This document shows positions 36,001 to 46,430 of a stretch of 64,000 bases of DNA, piece by piece (positions within the stretch are counted from its first letter, which is position 1; each line of letters opens with the position of its first letter). The DNA is taken from NCBI GenBank assembly GCA_033725935.1, contig MU867060.1, positions 434,001-498,000 on the forward strand, written 5' to 3'. The notes beneath the pieces were generated by a model, which worked only from the letters and a program-made list of their open reading frames with translations, was not told where the DNA came from and searched no databases. Source of the DNA: Cladorrhinum sp. PSN259. Its lineage: Eukaryota; Ascomycota; Sordariomycetes; Sordariales; Podosporaceae. A program made the position numbers and the translations under genes.

Positions 36001-37748
36001 ACAAGCTGGACCAACCAAGGGCCAGTAAAAAGAAATCAGAATAAAAGTGAAAAATCCCTAGTCTTAGAACAGGATTAGAACTCACTTCCACTCAATTTAC
36101 AAAAAAAGGGAGATTTTGAAGACTGAGGGGATGGTGTAAACATTCTACCCACGTAAAATTCCCCAAAACAATTCTTGCCGGTTGACCTTCCCGTCTGTCC
36201 TTTCCTTTTTTTGCTTGAGGTCAGTCATAAGCGTACAAAAAAAATCCGTGCAATGAAACCAAGCCTTCATCCATTCATTACCTGCTTCAGCTTTGAACAC
36301 CAATCTATCTAGCCCGCTTGATTTTATGAAACTCACTCTACTTGTAGCTTTCATTTATGACGTCTCAGATATTTTTTCCAAGATACCGCCGTCCTTTTCC
36401 GTCATTAACTGTGAAACAAGTATACAACAACCAGATCCAATAAGAACCCCGCCATAGTCAGAAATGGCAGCGCAAACCTATATACTTCGCACAGACAGCA
36501 AACAATTTAAACTAAACCCTCATCCAATTGCTGGTCCATGAAGAATACAAAAAGAGAAAATGGCAGTCCAAGGTTCACAAGGCGTGTTGACATGTATCAA
36601 CCCAAAAAATAAAGAGCCATTAAAAACTTCCCATAATCCCATTCATAATTACTGAGGCTCCGTAGAAGTGGACGGCCGGGGATTTTGTGAGAATAACGCT
36701 TCATTGCTTCAATACCTGCCTGGCCTATGTATCGAAAAGTCTCAAACCAAGGAGAAAAAAATGTCAAGGTCAGATATTTGGACTTGTCGTAGTCACCCAA
36801 AAGTAATAGACACTTGTCGTGTCAGCAAGTTATTTTCACTCTCCAGTTTTCCGAGACGGTTGTTTAAACCCTTTTCTGTCCCATAGAGCTAGATTCATAA
36901 AGTCCGCTGTGAATTAGCCATCGTGATCTCTAGCATACCTACGGGAACAAAAGCACAGGCTCAAGTTGCAGCGGTCAATAGAATTCAACGAACGAGCAAA
37001 GCGGGTCAACCTTCAAGGTAGCCCAACAACTATCGTCTGACAGAGCGCAGCATGGCTACACGAAAAAGCAATTCCAAACTGGAGCAGCAAAATACACACA
37101 AATATGCGATCGACACACTTTACGAATCCCAGAAAATAGTCCCTTTCGTCTTCTCATACTGAGTTGTGTAGTGTACATGGTATCTGATAAAATAACGTAA
37201 ACAAATCGCAAGAGGATGTAACAGAACAACAACGGATGACGAACCCCCAACAAAGATCATGACCGAAAAGAGCTTTTGCTTCCTCCTTAAGAGATGAATT
37301 TCGTCAAGAACAGAAAAAAAAAACACCATACGCCTTGTTTGATAGCAATGGGTGAAAAGGTAGGTTTGTTGTGGGATACAGGGGAACATCTGCGGCGGTC
37401 TTGAGAGGAAAGAATGTAAAAGGACAGGCACAAAAGGGAACCGCGTCCTAGCCATCCCGCAGCCCCCAGAAAGCTGTTCCAAAGTAGCATCTTCGCCTGC
37501 ACAAAAGGAAACCCGCAGCCCCTAAACAACAAGCACATACCCGTAATAGCCTCGCGGCAGCATCATGAGGTCTCTCTCATGCAACCCGCCCAAAATTGCG
37601 GATCCTAAACATCTAAATATCTGTTACGTCTCACTCTCCAGATGGTCAGAGCTTCCACATGAGTGGAAGAGACGCGATTTACGCCTCGCTTGAATTAAGG
37701 GGCGCAACAGCGCACAAACACACACATCGAGCATGCCGAATTAACCAC
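27082..37748. other. 10.7 kb region without a supportable gene
   Basis: Both strands contain only short overlapping frames (up to about 218 codons, usually low-complexity or antisense pairs) with no recognised domain and no convincing exon chain. It includes T-runs near 28487-28570, a 10-bp repeat at 30396-30425, and pyrimidine- and A-rich patches around 35160-35210 and 36100-36240. Composition is not strikingly AT-rich, so massive RIP decay is not evident. It lies upstream of the Zn2Cys6 gene and downstream of the monooxygenase gene, and could hold long 5' leaders, enhancers or non-coding transcripts. Confidence 0.5.
30396..30425. repeat. 10-bp direct repeat, three copies
   Basis: GTCGAGTTGC, GTCGAGCTGC and ATCGAGCTGC follow one another directly in the large gene-free region. 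A clustered binding site or chance are both possible. Confidence 0.6.
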
Positions 37749-39875
37749 CTAAGCCCCAACAGGCAATTGAAGAAACCGGTCGTAGTACATATCAAGCCAC
37801 TTGGCCGCCTCCTCGCCGGCCTCATCGATGCTTGAATCCCATCTTCCGATGGAACCAACATAGCCGTCAGGCCGAACGTTGACGATGGCCACTTCTCCTG
37901 GGCCGAGGCTACCAAGCCATTTGTTGGTGCAAAGAGAACCGCGAGTGTCTTGTTCTGGAATGTTGTCCAAATAAAAGGTCCACCTGCTGTCCTGGAAAAG
38001 CGCAGGTAGGTCGGTAATCTCGATTTCGCTCTTCGGCATGGTCGCTTGACGAGGTTAGCTCACAATTCAACAAGTGTAGGTGTTTGGTGTAAACTTACTG
38101 ATCAAACCAAACGTGAACAAGTGGCTCACGGCGGTATAGCGCTCAGGACGGAGGTAAATGTCCTCGGGAACAGGCGATCGAGGCTGTTTGGCATATGAAA
38201 TACTCGCGGCAGCAGACAGCTGGCTAACCAGTGAATCCTTGAAGGCAAGCGCCTGACAGAAGGTTTCAAGGAAGACCCGTGATTGGTGGACATCCCACAT
38301 GAGGAGGTAAATGCGGAACTGACCGAGCATTGGAATATCGAGCTGAATGTCAACAGGGTTTGAGTCAAGGTAACGGGTGACCTTGGCAGGAGGCAGTAAG
38401 CAACCTGGCTTAGCCTCCCCCATAACCCATGTCTGAGCCTCAACCATGTTGAGGCAATTTTCTGAATACTCGGCTCCAATGCCGGAGATGAAGCGGACAT
38501 TTGTCCTAAAGTTCTCAGCAAGAGCGACTGAATCTCCACCCGCGATTTGGTTAGCATGCTCATAATCAAAGTTAGCCAAATCGAGGGCGATCTTTCTGCG
38601 CTCCTCCTCGTAGCTGGCAAGCAATGTCTGCTTTGCGAGACCACGGGAAGCAAGGTTGAGTTTCCAGGCCAGGTTCCACGCATCGTGCATCGATGTGTTC
38701 ATACCCTGGGCAGCCTTGGGTGAATGGGTATGACTGGCGTCTCCGGCCAGGAAGGCACGCACATGGTTGTCACAGAAGCGGCTGGCCACACGTTGCCCAA
38801 TCTGATAGCGACCAAACCATTCGATGTACTTCCAGTTGACCTCGTATGGCGCCATGATGTCCTTTGCACGCTGCATGACAAACTCCTGGCCAAACTGATG
38901 CCTGTCGGCCTTGGGGTTGCCCTTTAGCTCGATATAAAATCTGGTCATGTTGCGCTCGCGGGGAATAATCAGAATAGATCCATATTCTTGCGAGTAAACC
39001 AGAGTCTTGGACCATATATCGGGGAAGTCGGTGATGAGCTCTCCATCAAGGACACCCCAGACGGTAGGCTGCGACAAGCCAACGGGTTTGGCATCAGGAA
39101 TGCTCTTGCGAACTTTCGAGTGCGCACCGTCACCTGGACATCGGATCAGCCACGGTTCTTACTCAATTTTAGACTTTTGGGGACACCCACAGCCGACAAG
39201 ATACTCGGTCAAAATAGTCTTGCGGTCCTGCGTCACGTTTGCGCGGCAATTGACCTGAAGCGGGCCATTCTTGTTGTCGCAGACACTGTAAGAGTCAAAA
39301 GCGGTATTTCTACGCACTTCATATCCACGCTTCTTCAAATCCTCAATAAACAAACTCTCAACCATGCCTTGGTGCACCAACAGAATGTAGGGATCAAGCA
39401 CATCGATGACAGGAGGGTAATGGATTTCGCGGCCGAGTCGATGGAGTGGTTCTTCTGGTGTACTACTCCAGAACGAAATATCGTAAACTCGCACGCCGCG
39501 CTGCAGGAGGGGGTCTGCTAGTCGCATCTGCCGGAATGTCTCGATCGTTTTGGGTTGTAGGCCGTCGGCTCTATACAGCAAATGACTGGTCAGGGATTGG
39601 CTTCACCAAACTTGGTTGACAAGGGCAACTTGCCTTCCCACTGGTGTCTGGTCTGCCCTGTCATCTACAATCTCTACCTTGATTCCCCAGCGCCCCAAGT
39701 TACATGCCAGCATCAGACCGGCTGGACCAGCACCGACAACGCAGACCTGGCATTCAGCCGGTGCCTCTGGCATCCTGCGGAGCAGAGAGAGACGATCAAC
39801 ACATTCGGCGGTCTCCATGCGATCCTCGCTGATCTGATCCTCGGCAGGTTTGTCGAACACGGCGGCGGGCGCCAT
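37749..39875 (-). CDS. Phenol 2-monooxygenase-type FAD-dependent aromatic hydroxylase
   Basis: Four exons, complement(37749..38044, 38099..39133, 39191..39570, 39634..39875), 650 aa, close to the usual 650-670 of fungal phenol hydroxylases. Class A flavoprotein motifs are intact: GAGPAG at residues 48-53 (FAD ADP-binding), CDGAHSKVRK (Asp209-Gly210) and LAGDASHTHSP (Gly338-Asp339), followed by GMNTSMHDAWNLAWKL. The C-terminal 200 residues correspond to the thioredoxin-like dimerisation domain ending NVRPDGYVGS. It should ortho-hydroxylate phenols with NADPH and oxygen in aromatic catabolism, although substrates in this family vary widely. Intron 1 can only be joined in frame with a GCAAGT donor, a GC-AG intron. 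A TATAAA lies only about 33 bp upstream of the chosen ATG, so translation may start lower, for example at Met20. No other pathway genes flank it. Confidence 0.88.
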
Positions 39876-42320
39876 TGTGGCTGCAAACCGCTGAGGGGAG
39901 GGTCGGTTTATAAGAGGGAAAGAGGGGAGCAAGTCGGCGGGGTAATCTCAGAGGAGTCTAGTCTCTTTTGATCCTCAGGGAAGCGGGTTTGAGCGAATTC
40001 ACACCATCCAAGAAGAAGATATCATCTAGGGGCCAAGGGGTCTGAGAATCTGGAACAAGTACACGAGGTCGGCAATTCGATGAAGGTGGGGGCGTTGGAC
40101 GGTGCTGACCGTTGTAGGGCGGGGGGCACCGCAGCCAGCAATAGGGATACCTGGATGTTTTAAGAATAGGTGGTAATCCAGTTTGCTGGGACAAGGCGAT
40201 GGGAAGAGAGAGCGCGAGGTTATTGGACGGCGAGGGAACTCCAGTGGTTCGGTTGTGCGTCGTCGTCTTCGCCGTCGCGGGATGTATGGATGGCTGTGGA
40301 GATGTATGTGTGCCCGGTGGGATGGATGGTGGGACGATCGGCAAGGAGACAACGACAGCGACAATAACAGCAGCTTCAGTGTAGATGCCCACTATGGAGG
40401 TCTGATGTAGAGAGAAAGAAAAGCCAAATTCTTCATACTTCAATTTCGAAATTCAGTGCTTGAGGCGGATACCCGTAGACGTGCGATATCGCGATACGTT
40501 TTCCAGCATGGGTGGGCTGATTTGAGACAGTGGATGATCTGATCTGGCCCTCCTTCCCGCTGGTGCCTCCACAAGGGCGTCCAATCGAAGCTCTCCCATT
40601 GGGCGCCGTTGTCTGGGCTGCAGGCGCTCCAGACCGCTCGGCAGGCGAGGGTCAGGCGAGTCTGCAAAGGAAGCTCGGGCCTTTCTGGCGCCACCAGGGA
40701 GTTTTTGTCCGGCACAGCTGGGGAAAACAGGGGTCACCAATCTTTCCAGAACTCCACTTCAAATGTTCTCCAAACCCGAAGCATGGAACTTCACCATCTG
40801 CCAAGCATCATCAGACATGGAGTTTTGAAATTTTGTTGAGAGATTTTGTGCTGTGGGTTAAGCTTTTCTGGGATTTCGAAAGATTGGTGATGCAGATCTA
40901 ACCCCCCCACCCCTTCCCAATTCGGAATACCACTGGCAGAGCCTTGTCGATTCTCGGCAGATGATGGTGTCACTCGTTTACAATTTGTCATTTTCGGACA
41001 TTTTGATCGTTCGATGTGTGCCTTTTCCTTGCTTCGCCGCCAATCCTCATTTGATTGGTTTGTCGTGCTGAGTACTTCCGCATGTGGTAACGGAATGTGG
41101 ACATCTCCCAGAGAACACACCTTACCCAGTACTTACAAAGACGTAAACGGAAAGGGTAAGGGTTTGGAATGCAGGCAGGGCCGGTTCTGTACTACAAATG
41201 ATGAAACAAAACTGTTCTGGGATGGATAAATGAGCAAACACGGTTACACTATATATGTGACAAGATGCAGTGTTGCAGCAAAGAACGAAAAGGTATGGTG
41301 ACATTACCAAAGTGAAGCCTTTAATACATGTGATTGGTAGTAGTAAGGTGAAAAGAAAATTGTCACAGATACATAACAGGGACAACCTATTAAAGCTTAA
41401 AAAAAGGGAACTCATCTTTCAGCACTTTTAACAGCAAGATTATTACCAAACAACTTCAATGGAAAAGTTAATACCATCTCTTGGGGAGAAATTCATGGGG
41501 AAGATTTTTTGGGGGTTTTGGGATATATAGCTACCCCAGCTAGTAGTAGTGATGTAAAGGCAAGATAAATTGACTTTCGCCTCCTTTGTCCCCCCCCTTT
41601 TTTTTTTGTGTTTTCCCCTGCTTATTTATCAATGAAAATGCCCCAAGTATCATCATTGTACCTCGAAAATTCTGAACGCAAACCCCCAAATCTCAATGAT
41701 GTTGATCTGTCCCTGTTGTTTTTCTTCCTTTCCCCATTTTCCATGCCCAGAAAAGTGAAAGCCACCATGCCCAACCTCAACAATCCTGTTTCCATTTCTC
41801 TTTCTTTTCTTGGTACATCTCAGTCGTTGAATGTGACCCATGTTGTGTTGGCTTTGGGAGGGAAGATAGATTTCGGTTTCTTGTTCATGCAAGGTGGATC
41901 TAACAGGAAGAGGGGAAACTATTAGTATTGATTAAAGAAGAGAAGGAGATCAGGCAGATGTAAACTTACGAAGAAAAAAGAAGAAAATATAGTGTTTGAA
42001 CCCTTGATATTTGCCTCCTACTACTGCAGTCGTAGTAGCCGGGAAGAGATGGAGTCGTAGTGAAATAATATCGCACTATCAAGAAGAAAAGGTAAATAAT
42101 GGCCCACCAAAGATTGGCCAACCCCCCCAAAGAAAATGAAATGGCTTACTGGTGAGAGAAAAGTGTGGGGAAAATAATCGGAACTCGAAACCGAGAACGA
42201 GAAATAATAAAGTAAAAATAAAACAAGAAAGTAATATGACAACCATGCTAGGCACTTGATGAAGTAGTCAAGATGGCAGAAGTACAAAGTGATCAAGCAT
42301 GGCTTCAGCTTGCTCTTGAT
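39876..42320. other. Intergenic region upstream of the monooxygenase
   Basis: About 2.4 kb between the monooxygenase start and the 3' end of the orphan gene. A TATAAA on the minus strand near 39906-39912 lies very close to the monooxygenase ATG. C-runs occur near 40901-40914 and 41591-41600. Small frames (such as 40453-40740) have no recognisable features. Confidence 0.5.
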
Positions 42321-42920
42321 TTACTCAAGCTGTTGAAGGTCATCAAGCTGCTGGAGTGTATGCTTATCCTCAAGCTCGAATTCTGGAGACAAGGAAGCTC
42401 GAGAGGCAGGCTGGTAGGGGTTGCCGAGCTGTTGGAGAGACTGAAGCTCAAACTCATGCTGATGCTCTGAAGTCAATGAATCCTCAGACAGAGCCTGGTT
42501 GAGCTCGTTCAGCTTGTTCTCCTTTGGCTCCTTGTGGTCACTCTCGCCCGAGTCCTCATAGTCGCCATTGCCAAGCTGTTCGACCTCAAGCTCGAACTCG
42601 AGATCTTTGAAGTCATGCTCCTGATTCTCACGCTGCTGGTTCTCAAAACTGTCCCCGAGCTCATCTTCGAACTCTGGAGACTCAAAGTCCTGATCTTGAC
42701 GCTCAAAGCCGTAGTCAAATCGACGTTGTAAAGCGGCCTTGTTGTTTCGCTGCTTCTTTCGATGCTGAGACTTCTGCTTTGCCATGGCCTTTGCAGAACC
42801 AGACCATACTGGTGTTCCTTGAGCTTTGGTGCTGATAATATTAATATCATCGTCCTCGGCATCGTTGTAGAAGTTGTTGGCAGACGCGCCAGAGAGAACG
42901 ATATCCTTGGAAGAATTCAT
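42321..42920 (-). CDS. Acidic E/Q/L-rich protein of unknown function
   Basis: One exon, 199 aa, starting at a real ATG (MNSSKDIVLSG). Residues 44-66 are basic (KAMAKQKSQHRKKQRNNKAA) and may act in nuclear targeting or nucleic-acid binding. The rest is strongly acidic with repeated EFELE, DFE and LQQL elements (DLEFELEVEQL, EFELQSLQQL, EFELEDKHTLQQLDDLQQL), suggesting a disordered or coiled-coil protein. I recognise no family. Its length, ATG start and coherent composition favour a real gene, but the repeats could also be low-complexity DNA that happens to be open. A diverged tandem-repeat array lies about 220 bp upstream. Confidence 0.5.
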   Translation of the reverse strand: MNSSKDIVLSGASANNFYNDAEDDDINIISTKAQGTPVWSGSAKAMAKQKSQHRKKQRNNKAALQRRFDYGFERQDQDFESPEFEDELGDSFENQQRENQEHDFKDLEFELEVEQLGNGDYEDSGESDHKEPKENKLNELNQALSEDSLTSEHQHEFELQSLQQLGNPYQPASRASLSPEFELEDKHTLQQLDDLQQLE

Positions 42921-44623
42921 GTTTGCTTGAGTGAAAGCTGCAGAGTGGAATGCTTTGTTTGCCCCTTTTGTTTGTTTACTTAGAACCCTGAAGTAAAAAG
43001 GAAAGAAATCGATGGCTGAACTGGCTTGGGGGCTTAATGGGACTGAATAGTAGTGGAAGTAGTAGTGGTAGTATCGTCAACTTCAGATAGGACAGCAGAA
43101 GATGATTCAATGTAATGCGAAAGAAAAGCTATCAAAACACTGAATTAATAGATAATTCAAAATTGCTGCAGCGGAAAGAATGGCATCAGTCATTCAGTCT
43201 TGTGACAATACGAATAGGCCATCACGGTTCTCACAATCAGAGATATGTTTCATATATTAGACGAACTTGGGGAGAAGCGGTCTATTTCGGACGAAAATAA
43301 GGGTCGAAATGGCCATTAAAATACTGCCTTCAGAAACAGTTCATAAGTGCTGCAGTAGAAAAATGGTATCACAAATTTAGTCTTGTGGCAAGACGAAAAG
43401 GTCACCACGATTGTCACTATCTGAGATATGTTTCATGGATTCGACGAAATTAGGTAGAGATAGCCTATTTTGGGCGAAAATAGGGGTTACAAACAGCCAT
43501 CAATGTACCGCATTTAATAGATAATTCGAGATTACTGCGCAGGACACAATGGCATCATTGAATCAGTCTTGTGACAATACGAAAAGGCCCTCGTGGTTCT
43601 CACGGTGACCAAGACGTGTCATATATCGGACGAATTTTAGACACCTAGCAGGTTGAAGGGGGTCCTGGCAAGTTTGTTAATAGATCTGTGGAATTCCGTT
43701 GGACTGTTGGCTAGAATATACAATAAGACATACTATTGTGGTTATTATTAATATCGTGGTTATAGCAGGGTGCGCAGTATTTTGATGGTTTGAAATGATG
43801 TCCTTCGCGTCCAGGTATGGACCAAACTGATCAAAACAAAGTCCTTTAACAAAGACAAGTATTTTACTGGCCAATACTGTTCATTTTGGACAGAGTCGTG
43901 GCTCTGTCAAAATGACAGATTCGGAATGCTGGCAGCCCCTGGACCGCCAGACCCCCTGACATTATTCCTTTCCAATAGAAATAGGGAGTATTCAGGTTTG
44001 TTTCCATACAAGTAGGCGATAACAGTTGATAATCTTGAAAACCCCGTCAATACATCAGCCGAACTAAGGCATAGATCGGGACAAACAGAAAACCGGTTGA
44101 CAGTATTTATATCAGACCCAAGCTGGGGTCGGCTGATTGTTTTCGTTTACTTTAAGCCTTCAGACGAAAATACATATCCCGAAACACACGGAAGGTACAA
44201 CGTAAGAACAAAGTCATTTGGCTGTCATGTGGTTGATGAATCATATTGTCCTTGCTCAGAACAATAAAAAGGGACCATTGTCTTTGCATTGTCACAAACA
44301 GACTGTTTGGCCCGTGTGATAAGAGCACGTGGATGCCTAAATTTTCATCCCAGCCGTCAAGCTATTCAGCTGATGTGTATTTCGATACTCATTGATAGAC
44401 TGAAGATACCTGTAGAGAATACCCTAAGACCGAAGTTCAATTGACAAACAGGCATCTCCAGCTGTCGAGGCTCTGGAATGCAAACCCATCTACCCAAAGA
44501 GATCTCGCACAAAAACGGGCCGTTCCGAACACCAAGCCTGTCTCGGAACCCGATCCGAAAAGCAGGTACACAAAAACTGAGACAAATTGACATAATACAA
44601 TTCACTTTTCCCCCGACTACTCC
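42921..44623. other. Intergenic region with tandem-repeat array
   Basis: About 1.7 kb between the orphan gene start and the SDR stop codon. It contains the ~185 bp repeats (43143-43640) and a small inverted repeat (GACAGAG...CTCTGTC) near 43890-43909. No coding region is supported. Confidence 0.5.
43143..43640. repeat. Diverged ~185-bp tandem repeat, about 2.7 copies
   Basis: The units are approximately 43143-43325, 43326-43511 and 43512-43640, the last truncated. Shared landmarks in order are ATAGATAATTC (copies 1 and 3), an AATGGCATCA-like segment (copy 2: AATGGTATCA), AGTCTTGTG at 43196, 43379 and 43565 (spacings 183 and 186), CAATACGAA or CAAGACGAA, GAGATATGTTTCAT (copies 1 and 2) and GACGAA. 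Differences include transversions as well as transitions, so the copies are old and not simply RIP-mutated. No terminal inverted repeats or open frame were seen. Confidence 0.8.
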
Positions 44624-45815
44624 CTAAACAAGAACAGTACTCTCCCCAATCTCACCACCCTTCTTGTCCTCCTTCTGCTTCTCCTCATAAAACTTCTCCA
44701 CATCCTTAACAACCTTCCTCCCCTTGAACTGCCTCATAATGCTCTCATTCTTCGCCCTCAACCGATTCTGATACCAATGCGGCATAGCCGGCAGCCAAGC
44801 CAACGTATTCGCGAACCCAGGAACAACCAGCTGATTGCTCGTCCCGCTCAGAACCTGTCTCACAATAGCTTCCGCAACCGTATCCGGCTCCAGGGCGGGC
44901 AGCATGAAAGGGCTGTCGTTTGCATATCCATCAAACAGGGGAGTCTTGGTGTACGCCTGGTTAACAACCACCGTCCGGACTTTCGGGGCATTATACTTGG
45001 TTTTCAGCTCAGCTGTGAGGCCTTCATGAAACGAAAGCGCAGCAGCTTTGGAGGCTGCGTAATCTACCATGCTGGGTACCGTAACCCAGGAGGCGACGGA
45101 GGCTACCGTGACAACCATTCCGTGGTTATTTTTTATCATTGAGGGCAGGAACTCCTTCACGGTCCAATAGTGCGCAAAGGTGTTGACGTCAAAGGTGAAG
45201 CGGATGTCGCGCTCTGAAGCGTCGAGAATTGTTCGGCCTTGGACTACACCTGCGTTGTTGATCAGGACTGTCGGTTCGCCTACCTTGCTGCGGATTTGTT
45301 GCGCCACGGCTGCGATGGTTTTTGGCGAGGTGATGTCACACTTGAAGTAGTGGACGGTTGGGCCTGGAGATGAGGTGAGTACAAAGCCAAAGAGCTTTAA
45401 AATGGGCGACCGATAACTCACCAGCCTCAAAAGTCAGGGGTTGAATGTCCAACACAACGACCTTGATGCCCTTCTCAGCTAGGAGTTGGACAACACCACC
45501 GCCGATACCTCCTGCGCCGCCGGTGATGAGAACGATCTCCTTCGTCCAGTCATATTTATCGTCAACCCAGTTGTTCAGGACTCCCCTTGAAAAGTAGGTG
45601 TTGAGCCATTTGATAACCCCGAGAGCGAGCAGTGTCTTGAGTCTGGAGTAAGCTGTCGGATGGAGGATCGACAATTCCTGGCCCTTCTTGGTGTACTTGG
45701 CCAGTAGGAGAAGCGGGAGCATCAACTTGGGGTTGAGCACTGTACCCCGAATGATTTTGAGGACAGTATCACTCTTGAATCCCTCCCGGGGAAGAAAACC
45801 TTGGTGCATCGGCAT
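44624..45815 (-). CDS. Short-chain dehydrogenase/reductase with N-terminal membrane-type segment (RDH10/17-beta-HSD11-like)
   Basis: Two exons, complement(44624..45363, 45422..45815), 377 aa, with a 58-nt GTGAGT intron. Classical SDR motifs are complete: the cofactor motif TGGAGGIG (98-105), LDI at the end of beta-2, CDI, NNAG (167-170), a Ser220 and YAASK (Tyr233, Lys237). An N-terminal extension of about 90 residues with a hydrophobic patch (KLMLPLLLLAKYT, LLALGVIKWL) precedes the Rossmann fold, as in membrane-bound SDRs of the 17-beta-HSD11/RDH10 type acting on lipids, sterols or retinoids. Asp after beta-2 suggests NAD(H) preference. The substrate cannot be predicted. The C-terminus is Lys/Glu-rich. 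Confidence 0.85.
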
Positions 45816-46430
45816 TGTGAGTCGCTAGGAAGTGCTTGTCGTCCCGCTTGATGAGAATAAGGTATGCTTGAGGTTGAAGAGGCTGAGAAGCGAACCTCAT
45901 CTTATTGATATCGGTAACTTCACCTTAACTGTCTCCTAATATGCGGGGAGCTCCGGCTACCATGTGCATTGGAGGGGTGGCTGCCGAGGTTGTGCTCTTT
46001 ATCAAATGCGGGGAAGATGGGACAGAGAAGCTGGGGAAATTCTCGAAGAGGCAAGATTCGCTTGTTAGTGGGCTCGTTCTTTGTCTCATGGTCGGTGCCA
46101 AGGTAGTCTAAATTGGAGACGAGTGTGACATTGGAACTAGACCAGTAAATATTGAAGTATGATAAGGTTGGTAGATTTGCCCATGGATAGATGCCGAGTA
46201 ATCGGCAAGGTCCTTTATTTTTCCGACCACACTCTTTTCTGCTCAGTCTTGGTGACGGGTATGTGAAGTCTGGATAACCTCCCCCTAGAACCCTTGATAT
46301 CCCAAACTAGGGTGGTTTGCAGGGTGGTTGCAACCCCCTATTACCCCAGATATTTACCCTAGACTCGCCTTGGCTCGATCTGACTTGCTCCGACCCAACG
46401 TCAGCACTTTAGAGCAGGCTCTATTCCCCC
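45816..46430. other. Short intergenic region
   Basis: About 600 bp between the SDR start and the stop codon of the pseudouridine enzyme gene, both on the minus strand. It presumably carries the SDR promoter. No strong motif was identified. Confidence 0.5.

Noticed and set aside
43143..43640. CRISPR-like array
   Set aside because: The repeats are ~185 bp units without constant-length spacers, and the genome is eukaryotic.
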